DNA from: Pseudomonas sp. B21_DOA
GTDB lineage: Bacteria > Pseudomonadota > Gammaproteobacteria > Pseudomonadales > Pseudomonadaceae
DNA length: 64,000 nt
NCBI GenBank assembly: GCA_030544685.1
Contig: CP086683.1
Coordinates: forward strand, 2,046,001 to 2,110,000
Direction: 5' to 3'
Shown here: positions 19,793 through 30,861 of the stretch, piece by piece
Numbering within the stretch: position 1 is the first letter of the stretch
Layout of the letters: every line of letters begins with the position of its first letter
The notes under the pieces: model-generated
The model's database searches: none
What the model was told of the DNA's origin: nothing
Seen by the model: only the letters and a program-made list of their open reading frames with translations
Made by a program: the position numbers and the translations under genes

Positions 19793-19816
19793 AAAAGCCC
19801 GGAAACATTGGGCTTG
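19793..19816 (+). terminator. Weak hairpin after the deacetylase gene
   Basis: AAAAGCCC and GGGCTT arms enclose a nine-base loop ten bases after the stop codon. The following T tract is poor. The rest of the gap up to 20121 holds only short frames without support and no clear promoter. Confidence 0.4.
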
Positions 19817-20121
19817 GGGTGATTTTCAGGAGGAATTCGATGCAGGCGGACTTCCGACTTTAGCGAGGTACGGGGAGTCCGCCAAGGGCTTTTCGTCACT
19901 CTGCAAAATAAACTTAAAAAAACCGTCAAAGTGCTTTTTTATGTCATCGGTTTTGGAGTATTACGAAGACAGACCGCCGAAACCTGCAACACAGGTGGCG
20001 TCTTCCCAGACTCCTATTGTGTGCAGTTCATCCAGGCCCTCGTGGATGAATTCGGCAGTCACCTCGAGGCGCAGCACTGTCACGGTATTGCGTCGAATGG
20101 CTCCCACAAAGGTGACCGAGT

Positions 20122-21516
20122 ATGGATGATCACGGACGCAGCCCTTCCTCCAACCAGCCAATCCTGTATGTACTCGATACCAACGTATTGATTCACGATC
20201 CAAATGCCCTGCTGAATTTCGAAGAACACCACGTCGCCATCCCGATGACTGTGCTGGAAGAGCTGGACAAGCTCAAGAGCGGCCATCACAGCGTGGCCGC
20301 CGAATGCCGTCAGGCGATCCGTCTGATCGACAAGACCCTGGGCGATGCGTCCCCCGAAGACGTCGAACTGGGCGTGCCGATCCAGCGTGGCAAGGGCGGG
20401 CCGAAGGGCTTGCTGTCAATTCTGATGAGCAAGCAGGCCGAGTCGAACCTGATTCTGCCCGAGCACCTGAACGACAACAAAATCATCAACCAACTGATTG
20501 ATCTGCACACCCGCGATCCGCAGAAACCGGTGGTGCTGGTCACCAAAGATATCAACATGCGCCTCAAGGCGCGCGCCTGTGGCATCGACGCCGAGGACTA
20601 CAGCACCGACCAGTTGGTCGATGACGTGTCGCTGCTGCCCAACGGCTACCACAACATGACCGGCTCCTTCTGGGACCGCGTGAGCAAGGTCGAAACCCGT
20701 CAGGACCACGGCCGCACCTGGCATCAGGTGCAACTGATCGACAACCTGCCGGCCGTGCACATCAACGAGTTCATCATCGACGAGCAGGGCTTTGTCGGCT
20801 GGATCAAGGAAATCCAGGAAGACCGCCTGCTGATCCTCGACCTGCATCAGGAACCGCTGCTGCATCAGGAGGCGTGGGGCCTGAAACCGCGCGACATCTA
20901 TCAGAGTCTGGCGCTTTACGCGCTGCTTGATCCGGACATCCATCTGGTCAACCTCTCCGGCGCCGCCGGTTCCGGTAAAACCATTCTGGCGCTGGCTGCT
21001 GCGATCGAGCAGACCATGGTCAGCAAGCGCTATCGCCGCATCATCGCCACCCGCAGCGTGCAGGGCCTGGACCAGGAAATCGGTTTCCTGCCCGGCACCG
21101 AAGCGGAAAAAATGGAGCCTTGGCTGGGCGCCATCACCGACAACCTCGAAGCCTTGCACATGGATGACGAAAACACCCATGGCAGCGTCGATTACATCCT
21201 CAGCAAAGTGCCGTTGCAGTTCAAATCGCTCAACTACATTCGCGGTCGAAGCTTCCAGCAGAGCCTGATCCTGATCGACGAATGCCAGAACCTCACGCCG
21301 CACCAGATGAAAACCATCATCACCCGTGCCGGCGCCGGTTCCAAAGTGGTGTGCCTGGGCAACCTGGCGCAGATCGACACCCCGTACCTGTCCGCGACCA
21401 GCTCCGGGCTGACCTACCTGACCGAACGCTTCAAGGACTTCCCCAACGGTGTACACATCACCCTGCAAGGGGTGCCTCGCTCGATCCTGGCCGAATACGC
21501 CGAATCGCATCTCTAA
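20122..21516 (+). CDS. PIN-PhoH family ATPase (PhoH2/YlaK type)
   Basis: The 464-residue protein joins an N-terminal PIN nuclease domain to a C-terminal PhoH ATPase domain. The PIN part shows Y-V-L-D-T-N-V-L-I-H-D near residue 16 and acidic residues in V-L-E-E-L-D. The PhoH part shows Walker A G-A-A-G-S-G-K-T near residue 285 and a Walker B-like L-I-L-I-D-E-C-Q. Proteins of this layout are RNA helicase/RNase-type PhoH2 enzymes. It is not phoH of the ybeZ-ybeY locus, since neither ybeY nor miaB is nearby. A G-G-T-G-A site precedes the ATG. A repeat block follows the stop. Confidence 0.9.
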   Translation: MDDHGRSPSSNQPILYVLDTNVLIHDPNALLNFEEHHVAIPMTVLEELDKLKSGHHSVAAECRQAIRLIDKTLGDASPEDVELGVPIQRGKGGPKGLLSILMSKQAESNLILPEHLNDNKIINQLIDLHTRDPQKPVVLVTKDINMRLKARACGIDAEDYSTDQLVDDVSLLPNGYHNMTGSFWDRVSKVETRQDHGRTWHQVQLIDNLPAVHINEFIIDEQGFVGWIKEIQEDRLLILDLHQEPLLHQEAWGLKPRDIYQSLALYALLDPDIHLVNLSGAAGSGKTILALAAAIEQTMVSKRYRRIIATRSVQGLDQEIGFLPGTEAEKMEPWLGAITDNLEALHMDDENTHGSVDYILSKVPLQFKSLNYIRGRSFQQSLILIDECQNLTPHQMKTIITRAGAGSKVVCLGNLAQIDTPYLSATSSGLTYLTERFKDFPNGVHITLQGVPRSILAEYAESHL

Positions 21517-21529
21517 AGAGGAGCAGCTA

Positions 21530-21675
21530 TAAGCTTCAAGCCGCAAGCTACGAGTGGTCCGAGTGAACTTCACTTGCCGCTTGAAGCTTGCGGCTTTCGG
21601 CTGTTTAAATGCGAGCTTTCCTGACGCCTGCCTACCGCGCTTTAACTTGCCGCTTGTAGCTTGCCGCTCGCAGCT
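21530..21675. repeat. Dyad repeats between phoH-like gene and moaC
   Basis: Several copies of AAGCTTCAAGCCGCAAGCT and inverted CTTGCCGCTTGAAGCTTGCG fill this gap, with a further pair near 21648-21672. They belong to the same class as the repeat at 1813-1888 and end just upstream of the moaC ribosome site. Confidence 0.65.
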
Positions 21676-21692
21676 GCCTCAAGGAGGCCCTC

Positions 21693-22166
21693 GTGCTGAC
21701 TCATCTCGATTCCCAAGGTCGCGCCAACATGGTCGACGTCACTGAAAAAGCCGTGACGTTCCGTGAAGCGACCGCGCAAGCGCTGGTGCGCATGCTCCCT
21801 GAAACCCTGCAGATGATCGTCAGCGGCGGTCATCCCAAGGGTGATGTGTTCGCTGTCGCGCGCATTGCCGGGATTCAAGCGGCGAAGAAAACCAGCGATC
21901 TGATTCCCCTGTGCCACCCGCTGATGCTCACTGGCGTCAAAGTCGAACTCAGCGCCGAAGGCGAAGATAGCGTGCGCATCGTCGCCCGCTGCAAGCTGTC
22001 CGGGCAGACCGGTGTCGAGATGGAAGCGCTGACCGCCGCCAGCGTCGCCGCCCTGACCATTTACGACATGTGCAAAGCCGTGGATCGTGGCATGACCATC
22101 GAAAGCGTGCGTCTGCTGGAAAAGGTCGGCGGCAAAAGCGGCCACTTCCAGGCGGAGCAGCCATGA
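21693..22166 (+). CDS. moaC: MoaC, cyclic pyranopterin monophosphate synthase
   Basis: MoaC completes conversion of GTP to cyclic pyranopterin monophosphate, the first stable intermediate of molybdenum cofactor synthesis. The 157-residue product carries the family motifs [18 protein letters not shown] and M-E-A-L-T-A. The start is a GTG at 21693 with an A-G-G-A-G-G ribosome site. Its TGA overlaps the moaD ATG (ATGA), so the three genes moaCDE form one operon. Confidence 0.96.
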   Translation: MLTHLDSQGRANMVDVTEKAVTFREATAQALVRMLPETLQMIVSGGHPKGDVFAVARIAGIQAAKKTSDLIPLCHPLMLTGVKVELSAEGEDSVRIVARCKLSGQTGVEMEALTAASVAALTIYDMCKAVDRGMTIESVRLLEKVGGKSGHFQAEQP

Positions 22167-22404
22167 AACTGACCGTGAAGTTTTTGCTCGTTACCGTGAA
22201 GCGCTGGGCGTGGATTCGGTGAAGGTTGAAGGCGATTTCGCGACCGTCGATGACGTTCGCAAGCTGTTGGCGCAACGTGATGGCGCCGAGGTGTTGAGCG
22301 AGCAGAACCTGATGTGCGCGCGCAACGAAGACCTCTGCCAGCTCGACGAGCCAGTGGCCGATGGCGACGACGTGGCGTTTTTCCCCACCGTGACAGGAGG
22401 CTGA
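22163..22404 (+). CDS. moaD: MoaD, molybdopterin synthase sulfur carrier (frame broken)
   Basis: MoaD is the ubiquitin-like sulfur carrier subunit of molybdopterin synthase. The C-terminal Gly-Gly that is thiocarboxylated is present (F-F-P-T-V-T-G-G). The frame starts at 22163 but is lost at a T run (22181-22185) that lacks one base. Adding it restores [16 protein letters not shown] and an 80-residue protein, the normal size. MoaE follows two bases after the stop. A sequencing error is likely, because moaC and moaE are intact. Confidence 0.9.
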
Positions 22405-22406
22405 AC

Positions 22407-22859
22407 ATGGCGATTCGCGTGCAGGCCACGCCGTTCGATCCGGGCGCTGAAGTCAACGCCATGCACGCGGCGAACGTCGGCGTCGGTGCGGTGGTGAGTT
22501 TTGTCGGTTACGTACGCGACTTCAACGACGGGCTCGACGTGGCCGGGATGTTTCTCGAGCACTACCCGGGCATGACCGAAAAAGCCCTCGGCAAGATCGC
22601 TGTCGAAGCCGAGCAGCGCTGGCCGCTGCTCAAGCTGGAAGTGCTGCACCGCATTGGCGCGCTGGAGCCGGGCGAACCGATCGTCTTCGTCGGCGCCGCC
22701 AGCGCCCATCGCCAGGCCGCATTCGACGCCTGCGCCTTCGTCATGGACTACCTGAAAACCCGCGCGCCGTTCTGGAAGAAAGAAAACACCAGTGATGGCC
22801 CGCGTTGGGTTGAGGGGCGGGACAGTGATCATGCGGCTGCGGATCGCTGGAAAAAATAA
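22407..22859 (+). CDS. moaE: MoaE, molybdopterin synthase catalytic subunit
   Basis: MoaE transfers sulfur from MoaD to cyclic pyranopterin monophosphate to form molybdopterin. The 150-residue product shows the family segments G-A-V-V-S-F-V-G-Y-V-R-D, L-E-H-Y-P-G-M-T-E-K-A-L, and a C-terminal P-F-W-K-K-E active-site motif with the catalytic Lys residues. The ATG at 22407 follows a G-G-A-G-G site that overlaps the moaD stop region. It is the last gene of moaCDE; a REP pair follows. Confidence 0.96.
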   Translation: MAIRVQATPFDPGAEVNAMHAANVGVGAVVSFVGYVRDFNDGLDVAGMFLEHYPGMTEKALGKIAVEAEQRWPLLKLEVLHRIGALEPGEPIVFVGAASAHRQAAFDACAFVMDYLKTRAPFWKKENTSDGPRWVEGRDSDHAAADRWKK

Positions 22860-22884
22860 TCCCTGCATCGCTCATTAGTCAGTC

Positions 22885-22949
22885 TTCGCGAGCAGGCTCG
22901 CTCCCACAGTTGAAATGCGTTCCCCTGTGGGAGCGAGCCTGCTCGCGAA
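22885..22949. repeat. Closely spaced REP pair after moaE
   Basis: An inverted REP (22885-22908) and a direct REP (from 22925) are only 16 bases apart. Here the order is inverted copy first, the reverse of the other pairs in the window, so the loop is very short. Confidence 0.85.
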
Positions 22950-23044
22950 GGCGTCATCTGCAATACCGAAAATCCTCCCTCTCTACCCGATTGACGATTT
23001 GTACCTGAGAGTCCAGTATGGATTTCCAAGTACAAAAATGCTTC

Positions 23045-23085
23045 TGTCTTGCAGCTGTCAGCTTGCCGCTTGTAGCTGCTCTTCT
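23045..23085. repeat. Short dyad repeat upstream of the binding-protein gene
   Basis: CTTGCAGCTGTCAGCTTGCCGCTTGTAGCTG lies about 40 bases before the ATG of the binding protein, in its expected 5' leader. It belongs to the same class as the repeat at 1813-1888. Confidence 0.55.
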
Positions 23086-23120
23086 TCGCCAAACCTACAA
23101 CAACCCGCGAGAGAACGAAC

Positions 23121-23897
23121 ATGAAGAAATTCCCCCTCATCACCGGTCTGGCCCTCAGCCTGTTGGCCTCCGCTAGCGTATTCGCCGCCGAGAAAGCCCT
23201 GCGCATCGGCATCGAAGCGGCCTATCCGCCATTCGCGTCGAAAACCGACAAGGGTGAAATCGTCGGTTTCGACTACGACATCGGCAACGCCCTGTGCGCG
23301 CAGATGAAGGTCAAATGCGTGTGGGTTGAAGGTGAGTTCGACGGGCTGATTCCTTCGCTGAAAGTGAAGAAGATCGACATGGCGCTGTCGTCGATGACCA
23401 TCAACGAAGATCGCAAGAAGTCGGTGGATTTCAGCCACAAGTACTACTTCACCTCCTCGCGTCTGGTCATGAAGGAGGGCGCCACGGTGGATGACCAGTA
23501 CGCCAGCCTCAAGGGCAAGAACGTCGGCGTGCAGCGCGCGACCACCACCGATCGTTACGCCACCGAGGTGTTCGAACCCAAGGGCATCAACGTCAAGCGC
23601 TACAGCAACAACGAAGAGATCTACATGGACCTGGCAGCGGGGCGCCTCGATGCGATTTTCGCCGACACCATTCCGCTGAATGACTTTCTGTCGATGCCGC
23701 GTGGCAAGGGCTATGCGTTTGTCGGGCCGGAGCTGAAGGATCCGAAGTACGTCGGTGAAGGCGCGGGTATTGCAGTGCGCAAGGGCAATGCCGAACTGGT
23801 CAGCCAGCTGAACAGCGCCATCGACGGGATTCGCGCGAATGGCGAGTACCAGAAGATTTCCGAGAAGTATTTCAAGACCGATATCTACGGCGACTGA
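23121..23897 (+). CDS. Periplasmic basic-amino-acid binding protein (family 3)
   Basis: The 258-residue product has a signal peptide (M-K-K-F-P then a hydrophobic core, cut after S-V-F-A-A). Its mature fold is that of the lysine/arginine/ornithine/histidine binding proteins: A-Y-P-P-F-A at the ligand site, G-F-D-Y-D-I-G near residue 48, and G-V-Q-R-A-T-T-T. No permease or ATPase gene is adjacent, so it must work with a transporter encoded elsewhere or as a sensor. It faces the D-arginine genes. In P. aeruginosa PAO1 a similar binding protein (PA3865) lies beside dauR, so arginine is the likely ligand. Confidence 0.88.
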   Translation: MKKFPLITGLALSLLASASVFAAEKALRIGIEAAYPPFASKTDKGEIVGFDYDIGNALCAQMKVKCVWVEGEFDGLIPSLKVKKIDMALSSMTINEDRKKSVDFSHKYYFTSSRLVMKEGATVDDQYASLKGKNVGVQRATTTDRYATEVFEPKGINVKRYSNNEEIYMDLAAGRLDAIFADTIPLNDFLSMPRGKGYAFVGPELKDPKYVGEGAGIAVRKGNAELVSQLNSAIDGIRANGEYQKISEKYFKTDIYGD

Positions 23898-23906
23898 CAG
23901 TCCGTT

Positions 23907-23995
23907 ATCGCTGGCAAGCCAGCTCCCACAGGTTCGGCGGTCGCCATAAATTTTGTGTGTGACGCAATTACTGTGGGAGCTGGCTTGCCAGCGAT
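23907..23995. repeat. REP pair of a second family (GCTGGCTTGCCAGC core)
   Basis: Arms ATCGCTGGCAAGCCAGCTCC (23907) and GGAGCTGGCTTGCCAGCGAT (ending 23995) face each other over a 40-base loop. The core differs from the GAGCGAGCCTGCTCGC family found elsewhere in the window. It lies between the convergent binding-protein and dauR genes. Confidence 0.85.
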
Positions 23996-24020
23996 GTGGC
24001 CGGACGAGTCACCGCAGAAT

Positions 24021-24647
24021 TCAGCCCTTCAATTCCTTCAAATGCTTGTACACCGTCGCCCGCCCCATGTTCAGCACATTGGCCACGTAGTTCGAGGCGC
24101 TCTTGCCCTTGAACGCGCCCTCGGCGTGCAGCGCCAGCACCAGTTCGCGTTTGTGATCACGGGTCAGCAGGTTCAGGCTCAGCTGCCGCTCGCGCAACCA
24201 GGCGTGGAGGAAGGTGTTGATGCGTTCCTGCCAGTCATCACGGAACAGCGAGTCCGGCTGCGGAATCAGTTTGCTCGGTGACAGGAACAGGTCCAGCGCC
24301 GCTTTGGCGTTCTCGAACAGGGAGATATTCAGATTGATGCACAGCACCGCCAGCGGACGACTCTCGCTGTCGCGCAGCACGGTGCTCAGGCTGCGAATTT
24401 TCTGACCGTCCCAGTTGAGCTTTTCGTACGGGCCGATGTTTCTGTCGCTGACATCCTCGCTGAGCATGTCTTCCAGCGATGAGTCGTCACCGATTTCGCG
24501 CTTGGACAGGTTGTTGGCAATGTAGTCGACCTTCTGCGTGCGCAGGTCGTGCAGCACCACCTCCGCGTGGGGAAAGAACAGCGTGGCGATGGCGTCGGCG
24601 ATGGCGCGGAAGTTATCCAGCGCCGGATCGAATTCGGGGGCAGTCAT
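24021..24647 (-). CDS. dauR: DauR, YheO-type regulator of D-arginine catabolism
   Basis: The 208-residue protein has an N-terminal PAS-like YheO domain (about residues 10-120), with H-A-E-V-V-L-H-D and a ligand-pocket region. A C-terminal helix-turn-helix ends in A-S-N-Y-V-A-N-V-L-N-M-G-R-A-T-V-Y-K-H-L. In P. aeruginosa DauR represses dauBA and is relieved by D-Arg or D-Lys. The gene lies 84 bases after dauA in the same direction, as in PAO1, which supports the name. DNA targets are not visible by eye. Confidence 0.88.
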   Translation of the reverse strand: MTAPEFDPALDNFRAIADAIATLFFPHAEVVLHDLRTQKVDYIANNLSKREIGDDSSLEDMLSEDVSDRNIGPYEKLNWDGQKIRSLSTVLRDSESRPLAVLCINLNISLFENAKAALDLFLSPSKLIPQPDSLFRDDWQERINTFLHAWLRERQLSLNLLTRDHKRELVLALHAEGAFKGKSASNYVANVLNMGRATVYKHLKELKG

Positions 24648-24731
24648 GACAGTGGAGCTCCAGGCAGCGTCAGCGCCCCTTGTGCCGGGGCGCTGCGAGT
24701 GTGCCGCAATCTTTTGGGCGAGTCGATGCGA

Positions 24732-25880
<1,149 letters not shown>

Positions 25881-25901
25881 TCAAGGCGTACGCTAGTCCC
25901 T

Positions 25902-25990
25902 TGTGGGAGCGAGCCTGCTCGCGAAGCGGTGTATCAGTCGACATCTTCGGTGAATGTCAGACCGCATTGGCGAGCAGGCTCGCTCCCACA
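25902..25990. repeat. REPIN between dauB and dauA
   Basis: Facing REP arms TGTGGGAGCGAGCCTGCTCG and GAGCAGGCTCGCTCCCACA enclose a 40-base loop. It occupies most of the dauB-dauA gap. Confidence 0.85.
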
Positions 25991-26003
25991 GGGATTTTTG
26001 GCG

Positions 26004-26948
26004 TTAGTGGGTTAAGTGATAAACCGCATTGGCGAGGGCAATGTCTTCCAGGCCCAAGCCGATTGAACGGAAGAACACGTGACGGTCGTAACCCGGGCGC
26101 TGCACTTTTTCGCTGAGCAAGTCGGCGAGGTCGCCGACAATCGAACCCTTGCTCCAGCCATGCTGTTCGGCGGCAATCAGCATCTCACCAGCCGAACCCG
26201 GCGTGGTCAGACGATAGTCGCAGAATACCTGCATGTCGTTGAGGCTTTGCGGCGGTACTTCATGGGCGCGCGGGGCGTTGGTGCTGATCGAGGTGATCAG
26301 CGCCGGTTTGCTTAACGTTGCAGGATCAATCACCGGCCCGGCCGACGAGGTGCAGAGCATGATCACCTCCGCGTCGGCAATGGCGGACTCGCGGCTGTCG
26401 GAAATCTTCACTTGCGGCGCGATGGTCCTCAATACGGCCTGTGTCTCAGGATCTTCCGGCAGCGACGGCGAGTACACGCTGATGCTTTGCCAGTCGCGCA
26501 AGGTTTTGACGTAATGCAGATGCGCCTGAGCAACTTTCCCGCTGCCGATGATCGCCAGTCGTTGGGCATTCAACGGGGCGAGGGCGTCGACCGCCACTGC
26601 CGTGGTCGCGGCGGTGCGCGCGGTGGTCAGTTCGCCGGCATCACAGAGCAGCAGCGGCTGGCCGGTTTTCATCGACATCAACAAAGTCCACGCCGTCACC
26701 AGCGCACCCTGCTCGCGCACGATGTACGGCGAGGTCTTCACTCCGTAGACACCATCCTCTGCCAGCACGCCCAAATAGTTGATGAAGTCGCCGGCACCCT
26801 GCGGGAACTCGACCACTTGCTGTGCCGGCTGCACGGCGTTACCGGCCGCCAGATCGCGGAACAGCTTGCGCAGGATCTGCGGCACATCGATACGCGCCAG
26901 CAGATCTCGGGCCCGGACTTGATCGATGACGTAAGGCGTACCAGACAT
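26004..26948 (-). CDS. dauB: DauB, NAD(P)H-dependent L-arginine dehydrogenase
   Basis: DauB belongs to the ornithine cyclodeaminase/mu-crystallin family and reductively aminates the ketoacid made by DauA, giving L-arginine. The 314-residue product shows the substrate-binding segment G-V-K-T-S-P-Y and the nucleotide site A-I-I-G-S-G-K-V-A-Q-A-H near residues 128-140. It also shows T-A-A-T-T-A-V-A-V-D-A-L-A, typical of the family. It is the first gene of dauB-dauA-dauR on this strand, and DauA and DauB together convert D-Arg to L-Arg. Confidence 0.9.
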   Translation of the reverse strand: MSGTPYVIDQVRARDLLARIDVPQILRKLFRDLAAGNAVQPAQQVVEFPQGAGDFINYLGVLAEDGVYGVKTSPYIVREQGALVTAWTLLMSMKTGQPLLLCDAGELTTARTAATTAVAVDALAPLNAQRLAIIGSGKVAQAHLHYVKTLRDWQSISVYSPSLPEDPETQAVLRTIAPQVKISDSRESAIADAEVIMLCTSSAGPVIDPATLSKPALITSISTNAPRAHEVPPQSLNDMQVFCDYRLTTPGSAGEMLIAAEQHGWSKGSIVGDLADLLSEKVQRPGYDRHVFFRSIGLGLEDIALANAVYHLTH

Positions 26949-27017
26949 TTTTGTGCTCCAGATCTGAACTTATTTTTCCATTATGGACATTTAGTTTATC
27001 TGGGCAACCTTCAGGCG

Positions 27018-27054
27018 TAAAAAAAGCGCAGTCCGTTTCCGGCTGCGCTTTTTC
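27018..27054 (-). terminator. Intrinsic terminator of rhlB
   Basis: AAAAAGCGCAG and CTGCGCTTTTT arms enclose an 11-base loop, and on the minus strand a T tract follows. It lies 13 bases past the rhlB stop. The A/T flanks on both sides would allow it to work in either direction. Confidence 0.85.
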
Positions 27055-27066
27055 ATTTCGTTGCGC

Positions 27067-28545
27067 TTACTGCGGGCGCTTGCGCTCAACCGCGCGCAAC
27101 AGATGCGTCGGCGGCGTTTCGCAACTGATCTTGCGACCGAGTTTTTCTTCGATGGACGGCAACTGATAGGAGTCGTCTTCGCCGGCAAAGCTGATCGACA
27201 CACCGTCAGCGCCGGCGCGACCGGTACGGCCGATGCGGTGCACGTAGTCGTCCGGGACTTCCGGCAGGGTGAAGTTGATCACGTGGCTGATGCCGTCGAT
27301 GTGAATGCCGCGACCGGCCACATCGGTGGCCACCAGCACGCGGATCTTGCCTTCGCGGAAACCTTCCAGGGTCTTGATGCGCTTGTGCTGCGGCACGTCG
27401 CCAGACAGTTGCGCGGCATTGATGCCGTCGCGCACCAGGCGCTCTTCGATACGGCGCACTTCGTCCTTGCGGTTGGCAAACACGATCACCCGCTCCCAAC
27501 CGTTATCGTTGACCAGGTTGTAGAGCAGCTTGTATTTGTCGGCAGCGGCCACGGCGTAGATGTGCTGCTCGACGTTCTCGTTGGCGACGTTGGTGATTTC
27601 GATTTCGACGATGGCCGGATCGGTGGTCCATTGCTTGGCCAGATTCATCACGTCTTCGGTGAAGGTCGCCGAGAACAGCAAAGTCTGGCGTTCGGACTTC
27701 GGTGGGGTCTGGCGAATGATTTGCCGCACCTGCGGGATGAAACCCATGTCGAGCATACGGTCGGCTTCGTCCAGCACCATCACTTCAACCATGTCCAGAT
27801 GCACGTCGCCGCGCTGGTTGAAGTCGAGCAAACGCCCCGGCGTCGCAACAAGAATGTCGCAGTGGCGCGCTTCGAGGTGCTTGAGCTGTTTGTCGAAATC
27901 CATGCCGCCGACGAACGTCATCACGTTGAGACCGGTGTACTTGGTCAGGTCAGCGGCGTCCTTGGCGATCTGCACCACCAGCTCGCGGGTCGGCGCGATG
28001 ATCAGCGCACGCGGCTCGCCCATGTAGCGCTCTTTCGGCGGCGGCGTCTGCAGCAACTGGGTAATGATCGAGATCAGGAATGCGGCAGTCTTGCCGGTGC
28101 CGGTTTGCGCGCGGCCAATGGCGTCTTTGCCGGCAAGGGTGAAGCCCAGTACCTGCGCCTGGATCGGCGTGCAATAGGGAAAGCCCAAGTCCTGGATGGC
28201 GTGCATCAGTTCCGGAGCAAGCTTGAAATCGTGAAAGCGGGTTTTGCCCTCCTGTGGCTCGACGACGAAGTCTTCGAGTTTCCACGGAATGACCGGTGCC
28301 TTGGGCTTTGGTTCGCGACGCGGTCTGGCCGGTTTTGGCGCTTCGCTGCGCACAGGCTCTGCAGCGATTGGTGCTGCCGCAGCAGGTTTTTCTTCTGGCT
28401 TCGGTGTCGCTACGGGAGCGGGGCGGTCGACCTGCGGGGCATCGCTGCGATGACCGGGGGCGTGCGACGGCGCACTGGGAACTGGCGCGAGCTGCTCAGC
28501 CTCGCTTTTACCGAACATTTTCTTGAGTGCTTTGAGCACGGTCAT
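27067..28545 (-). CDS. rhlB: DEAD-box RNA helicase RhlB
   Basis: The 492-residue protein is a DEAD-box ATP-dependent RNA helicase of the RhlB type, which unwinds RNA for the degradosome in enterobacteria. Motifs appear in order: Q motif with [12 protein letters not shown] (I), P-T-R-E-L (Ia), T-P-G-R (Ib), D-E-A-D (II), S-A-T (III) and H-R-I-G-R-T-G-R (VI). The first 95 residues are a low-complexity Pro/Ala/Lys-rich extension, common in Pseudomonas versions and probably disordered. In PAO1 the rhl gene is also next to dauB. Confidence 0.93.
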   Translation of the reverse strand: MTVLKALKKMFGKSEAEQLAPVPSAPSHAPGHRSDAPQVDRPAPVATPKPEEKPAAAAPIAAEPVRSEAPKPARPRREPKPKAPVIPWKLEDFVVEPQEGKTRFHDFKLAPELMHAIQDLGFPYCTPIQAQVLGFTLAGKDAIGRAQTGTGKTAAFLISIITQLLQTPPPKERYMGEPRALIIAPTRELVVQIAKDAADLTKYTGLNVMTFVGGMDFDKQLKHLEARHCDILVATPGRLLDFNQRGDVHLDMVEVMVLDEADRMLDMGFIPQVRQIIRQTPPKSERQTLLFSATFTEDVMNLAKQWTTDPAIVEIEITNVANENVEQHIYAVAAADKYKLLYNLVNDNGWERVIVFANRKDEVRRIEERLVRDGINAAQLSGDVPQHKRIKTLEGFREGKIRVLVATDVAGRGIHIDGISHVINFTLPEVPDDYVHRIGRTGRAGADGVSISFAGEDDSYQLPSIEEKLGRKISCETPPTHLLRAVERKRPQ

Positions 28546-28641
28546 CTCATCAGTTGGTTAAGGAATGTACGCCGGCCAGTGTAATGCAAGAATCGGGCGC
28601 GGCGTAGTAGGAGGGATCAATGGGCGGACATCACTCGCCAA

Positions 28642-29364
<723 letters not shown>

Positions 29365-29432
29365 TTAACAAGATGTCGCAAGGTTACAAGTTTAGCTATT
29401 GACGTGTCGCGCAATCACTTTGGCAAGCAGTG

Positions 29433-29448
29433 TGGTACGGCCTTTGCT
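29433..29448 (+). promoter_or_regulatory. Sigma-54 (-24/-12) promoter upstream of aapJ
   Basis: TGGTACGGCCTTTGCT fits the RpoN consensus TGGYRYRNNNNTTGCW at every fixed position, with GG at 29434-29435 and GC at 29446-29447, ten bases apart. It points at aapJ, about 300 bases away. The leader from here to 29764 has no supported gene. RpoN control of glutamate/aspartate or general amino-acid uptake is common in pseudomonads. Confidence 0.7.
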
Positions 29449-29737
29449 ATGGAGGATTGCGTACGAAGCGTCCTACGCGTGGCGGTAACACTATCAGTCT
29501 ACGTCGCGCGATGGGACAGCAACGAATCCGGTGATGGATGTTCGCCAATGGCCGCTACGGGCTTAGCGAACGTGAAAGGGCCACAGCCCGTTCGGCCGAT
29601 TGGTGAGAAGTGAGTGATCCATGATGTGGATTCTCTCCTACTAGACTCATAGCGAAGGTCCTACGTCGGTTGACCCCAAAAAAGCCAACACGGGTCAGCA
29701 ACGCCTCAAAAGGGTGCGACAGGACTCAAGCTCCGAC

Positions 29738-29760
29738 ACAACAAGAGCAAAACTGGAGGT
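29738..29760 (+). promoter_or_regulatory. A-rich Hfq/Crc-type motif and ribosome site of aapJ
   Basis: ACAACAAGAGCAAAAC (29738-29752) lies directly before the ribosome site GGAGGT. A-rich AANAANAA-like stretches at this place are where Hfq with Crc blocks translation of catabolic mRNAs in Pseudomonas, and amino-acid transporters are known targets. The match is by eye only. Confidence 0.4.
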
Positions 29761-29764
29761 TTGA

Positions 29765-30795
29765 ATGAAGATGTTGAAATCCACTCTGGCAGTCGTGACT
29801 GCAGCAGCAGTACTCGGCGTCAGCGGGTTCGCTCAGGCGGGTGCAACCCTGGATGCGGTACAGAAAAAGGTTTCGTGCAGTGTGGCGTGAGCGACGGTCT
29901 GCCGGGCTTCTCGGTACCGGATGCGACCGGCAAGATCCTCGGCATCGATGCCGACGTCTGCCGCGCTGTGGCCGCTGCTGTTTTCGGCGACGCCAACAAG
30001 GTCAAGTTCAGCCAGTTGAACGCCAAGGAGCGCTTCACCGCGCTGCAATCCGGCGAGATCGACATCCTGTCGCGCAACACCACCATGACCAGCTCCCGTG
30101 ACGCGGGCATGGGCCTGAAATTCCCGGGCTTCATCACCTACTACGACGGCATCGGCTTCCTGGTGAACAACAAGCTGGGCGTGAAAAGTGCCAAAGAGCT
30201 CGACGGCGCGACCATCTGCATCCAGGCCGGTACCACCACCGAGTTGAACGTTTCCGACTACTTCCGTGGCAACGGTCTGAAATACACCCCGATCACTTTC
30301 GACACCTCCGATGAAAGCGCCAAGTCGCTGGAATCCGGTCGTTGCGACGTGCTGACTTCCGATAAGTCCCAGCTGTTCGCCCAGCGCAGCAAGCTGGCTT
30401 CGCCGAAGGACTACGTGGTGCTGCCGGAAACCATCTCCAAAGAACCACTGGGTCCGGTCGTGCGTAACGGCGACGACGAGTGGCTGGCCATCGTACGTTG
30501 GGTCGGCTACGCGCTGCTCAACGCCGAAGAAGCCGGCATCACTTCGAAGAACGTCGAAGCGGAAGCCAAGTCGACCAAGAACCCGGACGTGGCCCGTATG
30601 CTCGGCGCTGACGGCGAGTACGGCAAAGACCTGAAACTGCCGAAAGACTGGGTTGTGCAGATCGTCAAGCAAGTCGGCAACTACGGTGAAATCTTCGAGA
30701 AAAACCTCGGCAAGAGCACTCCGCTGGAAATCGACCGTGGCCTGAACGCCCTGTGGAACAACGGCGGCATTCAGTACGCACCACCAGTGCGCTAA
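29765..30795 (+). CDS. aapJ: AapJ, general L-amino-acid binding protein (frame broken)
   Basis: AapJ is the periplasmic binding protein of the AapJQMP/Bzt ABC system, which takes up a wide range of L-amino acids. The signal peptide (M-K-M-L-K-S-T, cut near F-A-Q-A) is followed by G-A-T-L-D-A-V-Q-K-K-G-F-V-Q-C-G. The frame is lost there, because an A run at 29864-29868 lacks one base. The remainder is intact and has the family segments L-G-I-D-A-D-V-C-R-A and L-S-R-N-T-T. Repaired length is 343 residues. The ATG at 29765 follows a GGAGGT site. Confidence 0.92.
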
Positions 30796-30806
30796 TGGTT
30801 CTATCG

Positions 30807-30827
30807 CCCGGCGGGCCAACCGCCGGG
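30807..30827 (+). promoter_or_regulatory. Intercistronic hairpin between aapJ and aapQ
   Basis: Perfect GC-rich arms CCCGGCGG (30807-30814) and CCGCCGGG (30820-30827) enclose a five-base loop. No T tract follows. Such hairpins after binding-protein genes usually protect the upstream mRNA and lower expression of the permease genes. Confidence 0.6.
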
Positions 30828-30861
30828 TGATGTTCTGGTTCCATTTCTTCCGGGGCACTTC

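Noticed and set aside
19941..20129. A 62-codon frame just upstream of the PhoH-like gene
   Set aside because: The composition is Ser/Thr/Pro/Arg-rich without motifs and the start signal is weak. It overlaps the start of a well-supported gene.
29404..29613. A 69-codon frame in the aapJ leader
   Set aside because: Its start has no ribosome site, it overlaps the sigma-54 promoter, and the product has no recognisable feature.
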